Of a stretch of DNA of 64,000 bases, positions 51,303 to 59,771 are shown piece after piece; positions within the stretch are counted from its first letter, which is position 1, and each line of letters starts with the position of its first letter. Origin of the DNA: Lachnospiraceae bacterium (GTDB lineage Bacteria; Bacillota; Clostridia; Lachnospirales; Lachnospiraceae); the NCBI GenBank assembly GCA_014239155.1, contig JAAZZQ010000088.1, positions 1 through 64,000 of the forward strand, written 5' to 3'. A program made the translations under genes and the position numbers. The notes under the pieces are model-generated. The model worked only from the letters and a program-made list of their open reading frames with translations. It was not told the origin of the DNA and ran no database searches.

Positions 51303-53726
51303 CTAATCAATTTTCAAGGTTAACTCCAGTAGTCTCCGCGCACAGATTTCCATATCCCCGCGTGTAAGCACGCCCTTGTCTAGTGCCTCCTGTAACCGCT
51401 CCGGAAAACCTGTCGCCATCTTAATATCATTTCCTGCCTGAACTTCCTTATAATGTTCCCCGTTTGTCCACCAGTCAGTCGTTACCACACCGTCAAATCC
51501 CCATTCGTCACGCAGAATATCGTTCAATAATTCTCTGTTCTCAGAAGCTCGATAGCCATTTACAATGTTGTAGGAGGACATAATTGCCCACGGCTTTGCC
51601 TCTTTTACAATCATTTCAAACGCCTTTAAATAAATTTCTCTCACAGCGCGCTCAGATGCGCGCGAATCGCTATTTTTGCGGTTTGTCTCTTTATTGTTCA
51701 GTGCAAAATGCTTTACTGTAGCGCCGACATGGTTGCTCTGAATACCACGCACCATCGCCGCCGCAAGCTTTCCTGTAAGAAATGGGTCTTCAGAATAATA
51801 TTCAAAATTGCGGCCACAGAGCGGGCTGCGATGGATATTAACCGCGGGGGTAAGCCACATGGCAATGTTATTTTCCTTGACCTCCGCGCCGCCAGCTTCG
51901 CCGACCTGCTCCACTAGCTCCTCATTCCAAGAACATGCAAGCTGTGTCGCGCAGGGCCATGCCGTCGTGTATACACTGCACTCTGGTGCAATACGCAAAC
52001 CTGCCGGACCATCTGCCGTCATAACATTTGGAATGCCATAGTCTGGCAAATTGCCCCAACCAAAGGTATTTGCAACCCCTGTGTTTGGTTGTCCCCCCAA
52101 CAAATGTGCAAGTTCTTCATCAGACAATTGCACCATAAACTCGTCTAGTGTAATTGTTCCTTCCGCCACTTCTTTTAGGAAATGATGCTGTTGTGCGGCG
52201 GTATTTACCCACAAATGATAGCGTTTTCCAGCTCTTGCTGCCGGAGAAAATCCATCTGTCTCCCCAATAGTAAGTGGTACAAGTGCATTTGCATCTGTCT
52301 CAATAGGCTCTGTAAGCGGCAATTCCTCAAAACTGCCGTCAGCCAGCATTCGTTTTTTCAGGCTTGTAGGTGCACACTTTCTGGATAGTTGCTGTGTTAT
52401 AGTATCCTCTTGTACTTCATAGTGATAGGATAGTTCCACAACATCACGCACAGATACACCAACAAAAAACCGATACGCTCCTTTTTCCAGAAGATAGGCA
52501 GATGCTTTTATCTTGCCAAGATCATCATAAGACGCCATATCATTCACATTCCATGACAGTACAATGCTCTGGCTTTCCCCAGTCTGTAAAAGTCGCGTTT
52601 TTTGAAATGCTATCAGTTGCTTTGCTGGTTTTCCAAGCGTTCCTTGTGGTGCGCTAAAATACGCCTGCACAACTTCCTTTCCAGCTCTTTTCCCAACGTT
52701 TGTTACCATAACTGGCACATAAATTCTGCCATTTTCCTCATATGCCGCCCCTGCTGTCAGTGTAAAATCCGTGTAGGACAAACCAAAACCAAATGGATAG
52801 TTGACCTTTTTATCTGCATTTGGAATGGTCTCAAAATAACGATACCCCACGTAAATGTCCTCTGTGTAGTCCACAAAACGCTCCGACTCATGGAAATGAT
52901 ATGTTGACGGGTAGTCATCTAATGTGCGCGCAAAAGTATCCACTAACTTTCCACTTGGATTGCCTTCCCCCATCAAAAGTTCTGCCGCAGCAAGTCCCCC
53001 TTCGATACCACCCTGCCAAGCCATTAGCACCGACTCAATTTTTGCATCATCATGAAACCAGCAAGAATCCACCATACCGCCCACATTCATAACAACAATG
53101 ACTTTCGCAAAGTTTTCTGTCACTGCATCCACCATTGCGCGCTCTGCATGGGTTAGACAAAAATCGCCGTTCTCAAAGATTTCTGCGGATTGTTTTGCCA
53201 TTGCGTCTTCCGTAATACATAGATTTTTATTTTCGGTATCCACAATGCTCTTTCTGTCCCAACCTTCACCAGAAAAACGGCAAATCGTAATAATTGCAGT
53301 ATCTGTGTATGCTCTTGCTTTCTTTAACAACTCCATTGGAACTTCTGGCTCAATTGTCATGCCCGGAACACGCCCTTGTTGATACTGTGTCTTCACATTG
53401 TCTCGATAGTATGCTGCAAGTTCTTCAAATACATGAACTTTATCCTTTAAAAGTGATAAGCCCTCATATAGATTTCTTGCATAGGAAACGGTCACTTCTC
53501 CACTTCCGCCGCCTCCGCGCACATAGTCAAAACTTGCCTTACCAAACAGAGCAATCTTACTGCCCTTGGCAAGTGGAAGCAAATCTTTGTCATTTTTTAA
53601 GAGAACCATGCCCTCTTTCGCCGCCTCTTTTGAGAGTGCAATATGTCTGCTACAAGCTGTCACCTTCTCACCATTCTTCCCTAGTGGAAGATTTGGTTGA
53701 TACATTACACGTGTCCATTTCTGCAT
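51303..53726 (-). CDS. Glycoside hydrolase family 3 beta-glucosidase with inverted domain order
   Basis: An 807-aa protein. The GH3 C-terminal alpha/beta sandwich comes first (GMVLLKNDKDLLPL near residue 40 to GEGNPSGKL and FGFGLSYT near 325), then a fibronectin-like region (about 335-425), and the catalytic TIM barrel last (from about 500: MTADGPAGLR, VKHFALNN, SSYNIVNG, GVVTTDWW with the nucleophile Asp). This permuted order is known from rumen and gut clostridial beta-glucosidases. No signal peptide, so it acts on imported cellodextrins. GGAGG is eight bases upstream. Confidence 0.92.
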   Translation of the reverse strand: MQKWTRVMYQPNLPLGKNGEKVTACSRHIALSKEAAKEGMVLLKNDKDLLPLAKGSKIALFGKASFDYVRGGGGSGEVTVSYARNLYEGLSLLKDKVHVFEELAAYYRDNVKTQYQQGRVPGMTIEPEVPMELLKKARAYTDTAIITICRFSGEGWDRKSIVDTENKNLCITEDAMAKQSAEIFENGDFCLTHAERAMVDAVTENFAKVIVVMNVGGMVDSCWFHDDAKIESVLMAWQGGIEGGLAAAELLMGEGNPSGKLVDTFARTLDDYPSTYHFHESERFVDYTEDIYVGYRYFETIPNADKKVNYPFGFGLSYTDFTLTAGAAYEENGRIYVPVMVTNVGKRAGKEVVQAYFSAPQGTLGKPAKQLIAFQKTRLLQTGESQSIVLSWNVNDMASYDDLGKIKASAYLLEKGAYRFFVGVSVRDVVELSYHYEVQEDTITQQLSRKCAPTSLKKRMLADGSFEELPLTEPIETDANALVPLTIGETDGFSPAARAGKRYHLWVNTAAQQHHFLKEVAEGTITLDEFMVQLSDEELAHLLGGQPNTGVANTFGWGNLPDYGIPNVMTADGPAGLRIAPECSVYTTAWPCATQLACSWNEELVEQVGEAGGAEVKENNIAMWLTPAVNIHRSPLCGRNFEYYSEDPFLTGKLAAAMVRGIQSNHVGATVKHFALNNKETNRKNSDSRASERAVREIYLKAFEMIVKEAKPWAIMSSYNIVNGYRASENRELLNDILRDEWGFDGVVTTDWWTNGEHYKEVQAGNDIKMATGFPERLQEALDKGVLTRGDMEICARRLLELTLKID

Positions 53727-53783
53727 TTATTTTTCCTCCAAATTCATTTTTATAGATTCCTTAAATCTATTAAGTCTAATTTT

Positions 53784-53812
53784 ATTTTAACATGTATAAT
53801 TGCTAATTCCAA
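53784..53812 (-). promoter_or_regulatory. Promoter of the GH3 gene
   Basis: Read on the minus strand, TTGGAA, a 17-base spacer and TAAAAT lie about 60 bases upstream of the GH3 ATG in the gap after the MATE gene. Confidence 0.5.
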
Positions 53813-53825
53813 TAGAAAATCCTTT

Positions 53826-55145
53826 TTATGCCACTTGTCGCTGGATAAATCCTTTTGTCTTCCATTTCCCTGATTGCCAGCGCAGGAACATAAACATAGC
53901 GCGCACGCACTCGTCTGTCGCAAGTCCTATATAAGCGCCCACCGACAACAAATTTAGGTGGATTCCAAAAAACCACGTACCGCCAACCATACACAAATAC
54001 ATAAACAGCACACCAATCACCGTGGTAAATACAGCGTCGCCACTGGTTTTTAGTGCCTGTCCAAACACCAAATTGGTCACACGCCCTATCTCAAGCACAA
54101 TATCAATTGCCAGCAGTGTTTTCACAAGTCGAATCATCTCCAAATCCTCTGTAAAAATCCGAATTAGCACATCTGCACTGACAAAAAACATGGTCTCCAA
54201 TCCTGCTGCCACAATGATTCCAATACATGCTGCCTTCTTTGTCCCCTTGTCGCAGGCTTCATAATCTCCCTCACCAATACGCCAGCCCGTCATAATAGCG
54301 TTTGCCTGTGCCAGCGCCGCCCCTGCACAGTAAGAAAAATTTGCAATCTGCGCAGCATACGCCCTTGCTGTCACATGAAATCCAGATTCGTCCATCTGAT
54401 TCAAAAAACGAATTGTCAAAGTCATTGCAACATTGTACAAGGCAGTTTCCAATGCAGAGGGAAGCCCAACTTTAATAATTTGGCGAAAAATTTCTATATT
54501 TTTTAATCGCTCTAAATCTTTGTTTGCTTTGACGAGCGCTTTTGATGCGACCATCACAATCACCAAATTTAAGATTCGAGAAAGGACAGTTGCCACCGCG
54601 ACACCTGCGACGCCCGCGTGCAATCCAAATAAAAAGATTGCATTTAAACCAAAATTGACTCCATTTGCCACAAGCGTTGCAATTAGTGGCTGTTTTGTAT
54701 AACCAAACGCGCGCAGATAACTAGAAAAAATTGGAATCAGCGCATTTAAAAAACAACATCCACCCACAATTTTTAAATACGTTTTGGCATAATCCATCAA
54801 AAGCGGTGCCACACCCACTACTTCCAATATTGTTCCTGAAAATACAAATAAAAAGATAGAGAGCACAATACCAATCACCGCGTTAAAAATCGCCCCTAAC
54901 TGTCTTGCCTGATAAGCGACGCCAATTCGCTTTGCCCCAATATACTGTGTCATCACAGCAATCATTCCCGACGACACTACATGAAACATAATAATAAACA
55001 CATTGATATATGTATTTGCCGTTCCAACCGCGCCGACTGCATTATCCCCTACCGTGGACAGCATAATTGTATCAATCATGCCTGCCAACATATAACACAA
55101 AGTTTCCAGCGCAATTGGTATATATAACTTTGTAAATGACTTCAT
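53826..55145 (-). CDS. MATE family transporter
   Basis: A 439-aa protein with about 12 membrane segments and MATE repeats (YMLAGMIDTIMLSTVGDNAVGAV; LIATLVANGVNFGLNAIFLF). It differs from the other MATE at 40047. Its start codon lies 20 bp from the left end of a structured repeat, and two such repeats in tandem occupy its upstream region, so any promoter must lie in or beyond them. Confidence 0.92.
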   Translation of the reverse strand: MKSFTKLYIPIALETLCYMLAGMIDTIMLSTVGDNAVGAVGTANTYINVFIIMFHVVSSGMIAVMTQYIGAKRIGVAYQARQLGAIFNAVIGIVLSIFLFVFSGTILEVVGVAPLLMDYAKTYLKIVGGCCFLNALIPIFSSYLRAFGYTKQPLIATLVANGVNFGLNAIFLFGLHAGVAGVAVATVLSRILNLVIVMVASKALVKANKDLERLKNIEIFRQIIKVGLPSALETALYNVAMTLTIRFLNQMDESGFHVTARAYAAQIANFSYCAGAALAQANAIMTGWRIGEGDYEACDKGTKKAACIGIIVAAGLETMFFVSADVLIRIFTEDLEMIRLVKTLLAIDIVLEIGRVTNLVFGQALKTSGDAVFTTVIGVLFMYLCMVGGTWFFGIHLNLLSVGAYIGLATDECVRAMFMFLRWQSGKWKTKGFIQRQVA

Positions 55146-55165
55146 TTATTTTCCCTGCCTTTGTG

Positions 55166-55302
55166 GTAACAGTTCAGCCCTTGGCTTCCTGTTACAGACA
55201 TCAAGCCATGCAAAACCACTTCGTGGTGGCTTGATGTATCTCTGCCACTACACAGTTTTACGGACTTTGCAGTAAATGCAAAGTCCTAGACTGAACTGTA
55301 AC
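55166..55302 (+). repeat. Structured repeat family B, copy 5
   Basis: Outer arms GTAACAGTTCAG/CTGAACTGTAAC; arm 1 CATCAAGCC/GGCTTGATG with bulge ATGCAAA and inner stem ACCAC-TTC-GTGGT, which differs from the ATCGC/GCGAT of other copies but still pairs; arm 2 GGACTTTGCA/TGCAAAGTCC. It is followed by CCTTTATGT and then the next copy. Confidence 0.9.
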
Positions 55303-55311
55303 CCTTTATGT

Positions 55312-55448
55312 GTAACAGTTCAGCCTTTGGCTTCCTGTTACAAGCATCAAGCCGTGCATAATCGCTTCGCGATGGCTTGATGCATCTCAACTACTACGCT
55401 TTCCCACGGACTTTGCAGCGCAGTGCAAAGTCCTGTCTGAACTGTAAC
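55312..55448 (+). repeat. Structured repeat family B, copy 6
   Basis: Nearly identical to 3432-3568, with only a few changed bases. It too is followed by CCTTTATGT, so the two units here form a tandem duplication of repeat plus 9-bp tail. With copy 5 it fills the 380-bp gap 55146-55525 between the MATE start and the GH13 stop. Confidence 0.9.
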
Positions 55449-55525
55449 CCTTTATGTTTCCTTGAAAGCATTTTTTGAAACATACTTTATTTCAAGCATA
55501 CTTTATTCAGAACTATATGTAGTTT

Positions 55526-57241
55526 CTACACAAGCACTACTGTTTCATAGGCTTCTAATGTCCCTGAAAATGGTTGTCCGCTCACAAGATTTTGTCTGCC
55601 TGCTAATTTCGCCAAATTTACCGTGTCTGCTTTTGTATGGAAAATTACAGTGATAGATTGATTGCCTAAATGTCTTGTAATGTAAAATAGCCCTTTCTTG
55701 TCATCTGTATACTGCTCTGTGATATTTCCTTTGGTTAGTGCTGGACAGGTGTGTCGAATGCGAATCAAAGTCTGATAATATTGCAATAAAGACTGATTCT
55801 GCCTGCTCTTATCCCAGAGCATACCGCGTCTGCAATCTGGGTCAGGTCCACCCTCAAGCCCCACCTCGTCACCATAATAAATCATTGGCATTCCCGGTAA
55901 CAGTAACTGCAAGGAAGCCGCTAGCATCTGCTTTCTAAAATCCTTTTGCGCACAGTTTATAAACCGTTCCGTATCATGTGTATCAATAAGGTTCCACAAA
56001 TATCCTTCCAGTTTTGTATGCAAATTTCCTTTCATAAAATTTAAGTTTCCCACAAAGGCAGAGATAGACATCTTTTGCGTCACAACCAAATCCATCACAG
56101 AACGAGAGAACTGATAATTCATAACACTATCCCACTCATCACCCTCCAAAAAATCTTCTGCAAAGTGCCAGATTTCACCGACAATTAACGCCTCTTTTTT
56201 TACTGCCTTTATCTCTCGTCGAAAGCGCTTCCAAAATGTGTGACTTACTTCATCTGCCACATCAAGGCGCCAACCATCTATATCGCACTCCCGAATCCAA
56301 TAAGACGCAACATCAATCACAAAATCTGCCGTCTCTTTATTTTGAAGATTTAGCTTTGGCATCTGTCCAGCATAGCTAAACGTCTTATAATTAGGCTTCT
56401 TACCCCACTCCATTATAAGCGGAAAGTCCTTGATATAATACCAATCCAGATAGGCGGATTGCTCTTTCTTCTCCAGAATATCCCGAAACGCAAAAAAATC
56501 CACTCCTGTATGGTTAAACACGCCATCTAAAATCACATACATGCCAAGCTTATGTGCCCTGTCAACCAGCTCTTTTAAGTCCTCTTTGTCGCCAAAAGAT
56601 GGGTCAATGTTATAATAATCGTCAATGTTGTACTTATGGCTGGAATTAGAACAAAAAACGGGTGTCATATAGAGAATATCTACTCCTAGCTCTTTTAGAT
56701 AATCCAGATGATTTATAATTCCTCGAAGGGAACCCTTCAAGTCTGCCTCGTGACCAATGGGGGCTTGATACCATATGTCTTCAGACACCTGTTTCTCTGT
56801 GGCAAATCGAGATGGAAAAATCTGATATAAGACCTTATTCTCCGCCCATTCTGGAAGTTCAAACAACTCTTCCTCTCTTAGAGTTTGTGGGCAGTCATAC
56901 ATCTTCTCAAGATCTGTAATACAAGTATCATAAAAGGCATGATTTCCGTAAAATGTCCTGCTTCCCGCTGTATCCTTAATCTCAAAGAAATACCGCATAC
57001 AGACCATATCAATTGTGACAACTGTCTCATAGTAGGTAATATAATTGTCAGAATAGGCAAGAGTCATCTCTTGTTCTTGTCTTGTATCCATTATTTTTAA
57101 AGGCAGGTACTTATCTTGTGTGTGAAGAATCACTTGTGCCACATCTCCCTTTTTCGTTTCCAGTCGAATTAAAAAATGTCCTTTCTCCACTGCATAACAA
57201 TATCTTTTATCCGCAAAATGTCTAATTGCCGCACACTCCAT
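55526..57241 (-). CDS. Glycoside hydrolase family 13 (cyclomaltodextrinase/neopullulanase type)
   Basis: A 571-aa alpha-amylase-family enzyme. Start at 57241 has GGAGG seven bases upstream. An N-terminal beta domain like CBM34 (about 1-110) precedes the barrel. Catalytic segments are WRLDVADEVSH (nucleophile Asp), ALIVGEIW (acid/base Glu) and DTHDTERF (third Asp), with GVFNHTGVDFFAF as the first conserved region. No signal peptide, so it cleaves imported maltooligosaccharides or cyclodextrins. It is divergent from an AraC-type regulator and two inverted repeats lie in between. Confidence 0.92.
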   Translation of the reverse strand: MECAAIRHFADKRYCYAVEKGHFLIRLETKKGDVAQVILHTQDKYLPLKIMDTRQEQEMTLAYSDNYITYYETVVTIDMVCMRYFFEIKDTAGSRTFYGNHAFYDTCITDLEKMYDCPQTLREEELFELPEWAENKVLYQIFPSRFATEKQVSEDIWYQAPIGHEADLKGSLRGIINHLDYLKELGVDILYMTPVFCSNSSHKYNIDDYYNIDPSFGDKEDLKELVDRAHKLGMYVILDGVFNHTGVDFFAFRDILEKKEQSAYLDWYYIKDFPLIMEWGKKPNYKTFSYAGQMPKLNLQNKETADFVIDVASYWIRECDIDGWRLDVADEVSHTFWKRFRREIKAVKKEALIVGEIWHFAEDFLEGDEWDSVMNYQFSRSVMDLVVTQKMSISAFVGNLNFMKGNLHTKLEGYLWNLIDTHDTERFINCAQKDFRKQMLAASLQLLLPGMPMIYYGDEVGLEGGPDPDCRRGMLWDKSRQNQSLLQYYQTLIRIRHTCPALTKGNITEQYTDDKKGLFYITRHLGNQSITVIFHTKADTVNLAKLAGRQNLVSGQPFSGTLEAYETVVLV

Positions 57242-57275
57242 TTTCATTCCTCCATCAATCCAAAATCTTATAGCG

Positions 57276-57365
57276 CTGCTGCAATCACACACAAGTGCAA
57301 CAAAAATTCCTGATTGCAGCAGTATATTAGACCGTTTATGAAAAAGCGAAAGGATTTACGGTCTA
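57276..57365. promoter_or_regulatory. Two inverted repeats in the GH13/AraC divergent region
   Basis: CTGCTGCAATCA (57276-57287) and TGATTGCAGCAG (57311-57322) are perfect 12-bp inverted copies in the GH13 leader; TAGACCGT (57328-57335) and ACGGTCTA (57358-57365) are a second pair. They are candidate operators or leader stem-loops for GH13 and the divergent AraC-type gene. Confidence 0.5.
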
Positions 57366-57368
57366 TAC

Positions 57369-57397
57369 TTGTATTGTACTCTTATACATGCTATAAT
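57369..57397 (+). promoter_or_regulatory. Promoter of the AraC-type gene
   Basis: TTGTAT (57369-57374), a 17-base spacer and TATAAT (57392-57397) lie 51 bases before the ATG. The second inverted repeat of the region ends just before the -35 box, a plausible operator position. Confidence 0.65.
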
Positions 57398-57448
57398 TCT
57401 TGCAATATTATCCTAATTTTTTAACACAATCCTATGATGAGGTAAAAA

Positions 57449-58354
57449 ATGACTCCTACACCTTTACATGAGACAAAAATACATGGCATTATCCCTTTTC
57501 CTTACAGTGTCTATCACGGGCGCATTCCTGAGTGGATTCCTTCTTTTCCACTGCACTGGCATGATGACTTTGAGCTAATTTACTGTGCCGATGGACAAAT
57601 ACAAGTCACCGTTTGGGGAAAAGCTTATGTACTCTGCGCTGGAGATATGGTACTAATTCTCCCCCATGCAGTACATTCTATTGAACAAGGGACTTTAGAC
57701 GGTGGGGAATACTTTAACATTATGTTCCACCCGTCACTTTTTAAGGGTGCAGAAAGCGATTTGTGTTATGACAAGTATGTTCTGCCCTTTTTAAATAATG
57801 AAAAAATACTGGACTGTTTTTATCCGGCAAACTCCAACTTTAACCAGACAATTCTTCCCTGTGTTCAATCTATGCTTGCACACCGTCGGGAAAGCTATAC
57901 CACACATGAATTAATGATTAAGTCAAACCTTTTTCTTCTGTTGCATTATATGATTCAACACAGCACCGTTGCCACCAGTGATAACAGCGCCTTACAGTTC
58001 TCCTACAGCCGATTAAAAAACGCATTGTATTATGTCCAGAAATTTTATGACTGTCATATTACAATCAAAGAAGCTGCCAGACAATGCGGCTTTTCCGAAA
58101 GCCATTTTATGAAACTTTTTAAGGAATTAACAGGCATGAGTTTTAATGCCTATCTAGTAAATTACCGTTTGGAACTGGCAGTAAAACAGCTTGCTGAGAC
58201 CAATCTCAAAGTGATTGACATTATGGAAAATTGTGGATTTCACAATCAATCTTACTTCACGCGCGCATTTCACAAAAAGTATCACACAACACCACTTATG
58301 TACCGCAAAAAATGCCGTCTAACTACGCAGACGGCAGAAAATAAGTCTATTTAA
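57449..58354 (+). CDS. AraC-family transcriptional regulator
   Basis: A 301-aa regulator with an N-terminal cupin sugar-sensing domain (LHWHDDFELIYCADGQ, about residues 35-110) and a C-terminal double helix-turn-helix (IKEAARQCGFSESHFMKLFK and the second helix pair around IMENCGFHNQSYFTRAFHKK). GAGG lies six bases before the ATG. It sits between GH13 and the ABC/GH5 locus and probably activates one or both in response to a glycan. Its 3' end contains the terminator of the convergent GH5 gene. Confidence 0.92.
   Translation: MTPTPLHETKIHGIIPFPYSVYHGRIPEWIPSFPLHWHDDFELIYCADGQIQVTVWGKAYVLCAGDMVLILPHAVHSIEQGTLDGGEYFNIMFHPSLFKGAESDLCYDKYVLPFLNNEKILDCFYPANSNFNQTILPCVQSMLAHRRESYTTHELMIKSNLFLLLHYMIQHSTVATSDNSALQFSYSRLKNALYYVQKFYDCHITIKEAARQCGFSESHFMKLFKELTGMSFNAYLVNYRLELAVKQLAETNLKVIDIMENCGFHNQSYFTRAFHKKYHTTPLMYRKKCRLTTQTAENKSI
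58307..58336 (-). terminator. Intrinsic terminator of the GH5 operon inside the AraC gene
   Basis: On the minus strand TGCCGTCT-gcgtagtt-AGACGGCA is followed by six T. It lies about 30 bases after the GH5 stop and within the last codons of the convergent AraC-type gene. Confidence 0.85.
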
Positions 58355-58364
58355 ACAAATATTT

Positions 58365-59648
58365 TTATCCGTTGTCTGATGATTTTATACCGCTCATTAG
58401 CGCCTCCAAAATCTTAGGATATTGACATATATATGTCTGTCTGTCAAAGAGTCCAAGGCGTTCGCCATCTCCCGCGAAAATGCCATTGTCCCACCAAATA
58501 CAAGGAACGCCAATCTCTTTGGCAGCATGTACATAATACGCTGCCCACTGTGCGCGCTCTGACTCATTATCCCGATTCATAGCCGCAAATTCTCCAATAA
58601 TAACGGGTGTCCCTTTGTCAATAAAAAGTGTTTTTAAATCGCTCATTAATTTGTCGATTGCTGTGGTATCATAATTCCATGTACTTCTGCCATTCGGTTT
58701 AAGTGCAAAATCATATGGCTCATACGCGTGAACCGAAATTATGACACGTGTGTCATTTTCCGGCACACTGATATGTTGAATACCAACGCTGCAGTTTGCA
58801 GCGTATCCCGGAATCATCAGCATTCGATATGGATTTAAACCTCCTGACGCACGCACTGTATCTACAAACACTTGATTGGTCTGGTTGACAACCTCCCAGC
58901 CCTCCGCATCACCGCCGTTCCACTCAAGAGAAGTCCCAATCTTTCTTGGTTCATTCTGCCCCTCAAAGATTAAGTGCTCATCATAATCCTGAAATACCGC
59001 TGCAATCTGCTGCCACACTGCCGCCATCTGTGCGGAAGCGCGCTCAAGATTATCATAATAAGGATAGTTCCAATCCTCATGATGCACGTTAATAATCACA
59101 TATGCACCTTTATTGTACGCATAGTCAACCACTTCTTTTACCCGTTCCATCCAACTCTCGGTAATCTGGTACTCCGGCGCTGGTCCAATATGGTTTGTCC
59201 ATGATACTGGAATCCGAATCACATTAAATCCAGCATTCAAAACCGCGTCAATTAGCTCTTGTGTCACTTTTGGATTGCCCCAAGCTGTCTCAAATTTATA
59301 GGGTGCATCCACTCTTGTAATATCTGTTCTAGTGGAATCAAGTGTATTTCCTAGATTCCATCCAATTTTCATATCTCTCACTACATCCATTGCAGTCATA
59401 TCCTCCATGTCTCGATTTTCATTTGCTGTAGTCACAATTTCTGTAGAGACATTCTCTGTTTCCTCTATACTGTCCGCCGATTGATTCTCTGTTATATTGG
59501 TTTTGTTTTCTGTGTCACTGTCTGAAATCCTTGTAACCGCACGCACATTGTTCCCTTTGCCACACCCTATCAAAGACACAACTACGCCTAACACAAATAT
59601 ATTACAGACTGCTTTTTGCCAAAATGTACCTGTTTTCTCTTTTCTCAT
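58365..59648 (-). CDS. Glycoside hydrolase family 5 endoglucanase, lipoprotein
   Basis: A 427-aa secreted GH5. The signal ends in LIGC, a lipobox giving a membrane-anchored enzyme, followed by a Thr/Asn/Glu linker to residue 85. GH5 motifs are GWNLGNTLDSTR, RIPVSWTNH, NVHHEDWNY, FEGQNEPR (acid/base Glu), SVHAYEPYDF and VIIGEFAAMN (nucleophile Glu). It likely cuts beta-glucan outside the cell for uptake by the ABC transporter encoded upstream. It is the last gene of the minus-strand operon, separated by the stem-loop at 59728 from the binding-protein gene. Confidence 0.92.
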   Translation of the reverse strand: MRKEKTGTFWQKAVCNIFVLGVVVSLIGCGKGNNVRAVTRISDSDTENKTNITENQSADSIEETENVSTEIVTTANENRDMEDMTAMDVVRDMKIGWNLGNTLDSTRTDITRVDAPYKFETAWGNPKVTQELIDAVLNAGFNVIRIPVSWTNHIGPAPEYQITESWMERVKEVVDYAYNKGAYVIINVHHEDWNYPYYDNLERASAQMAAVWQQIAAVFQDYDEHLIFEGQNEPRKIGTSLEWNGGDAEGWEVVNQTNQVFVDTVRASGGLNPYRMLMIPGYAANCSVGIQHISVPENDTRVIISVHAYEPYDFALKPNGRSTWNYDTTAIDKLMSDLKTLFIDKGTPVIIGEFAAMNRDNESERAQWAAYYVHAAKEIGVPCIWWDNGIFAGDGERLGLFDRQTYICQYPKILEALMSGIKSSDNG

Positions 59649-59727
59649 AATAGCTCACTCTCTTTACAATCCCATTATAACCATTATAACAACTATAACA
59701 TTGTTCTACCTATTGTTGTATTGTTGT

Positions 59728-59760
59728 GGCGTGTGCGTCAACTTTGCTGACACACACGCC
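59728..59760. promoter_or_regulatory. Intercistronic stem-loop after the solute-binding protein gene
   Basis: GGCGTGTGTGTCA pairs over 13 bases with TGACGCACACGCC (one G-T) and no T-run follows. Located just after the binding-protein stop, it probably protects that mRNA and lowers expression of GH5, as seen for other binding-protein operons. Its central part resembles family A repeats. Confidence 0.6.
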
Positions 59761-59771
59761 CATAATCAACC

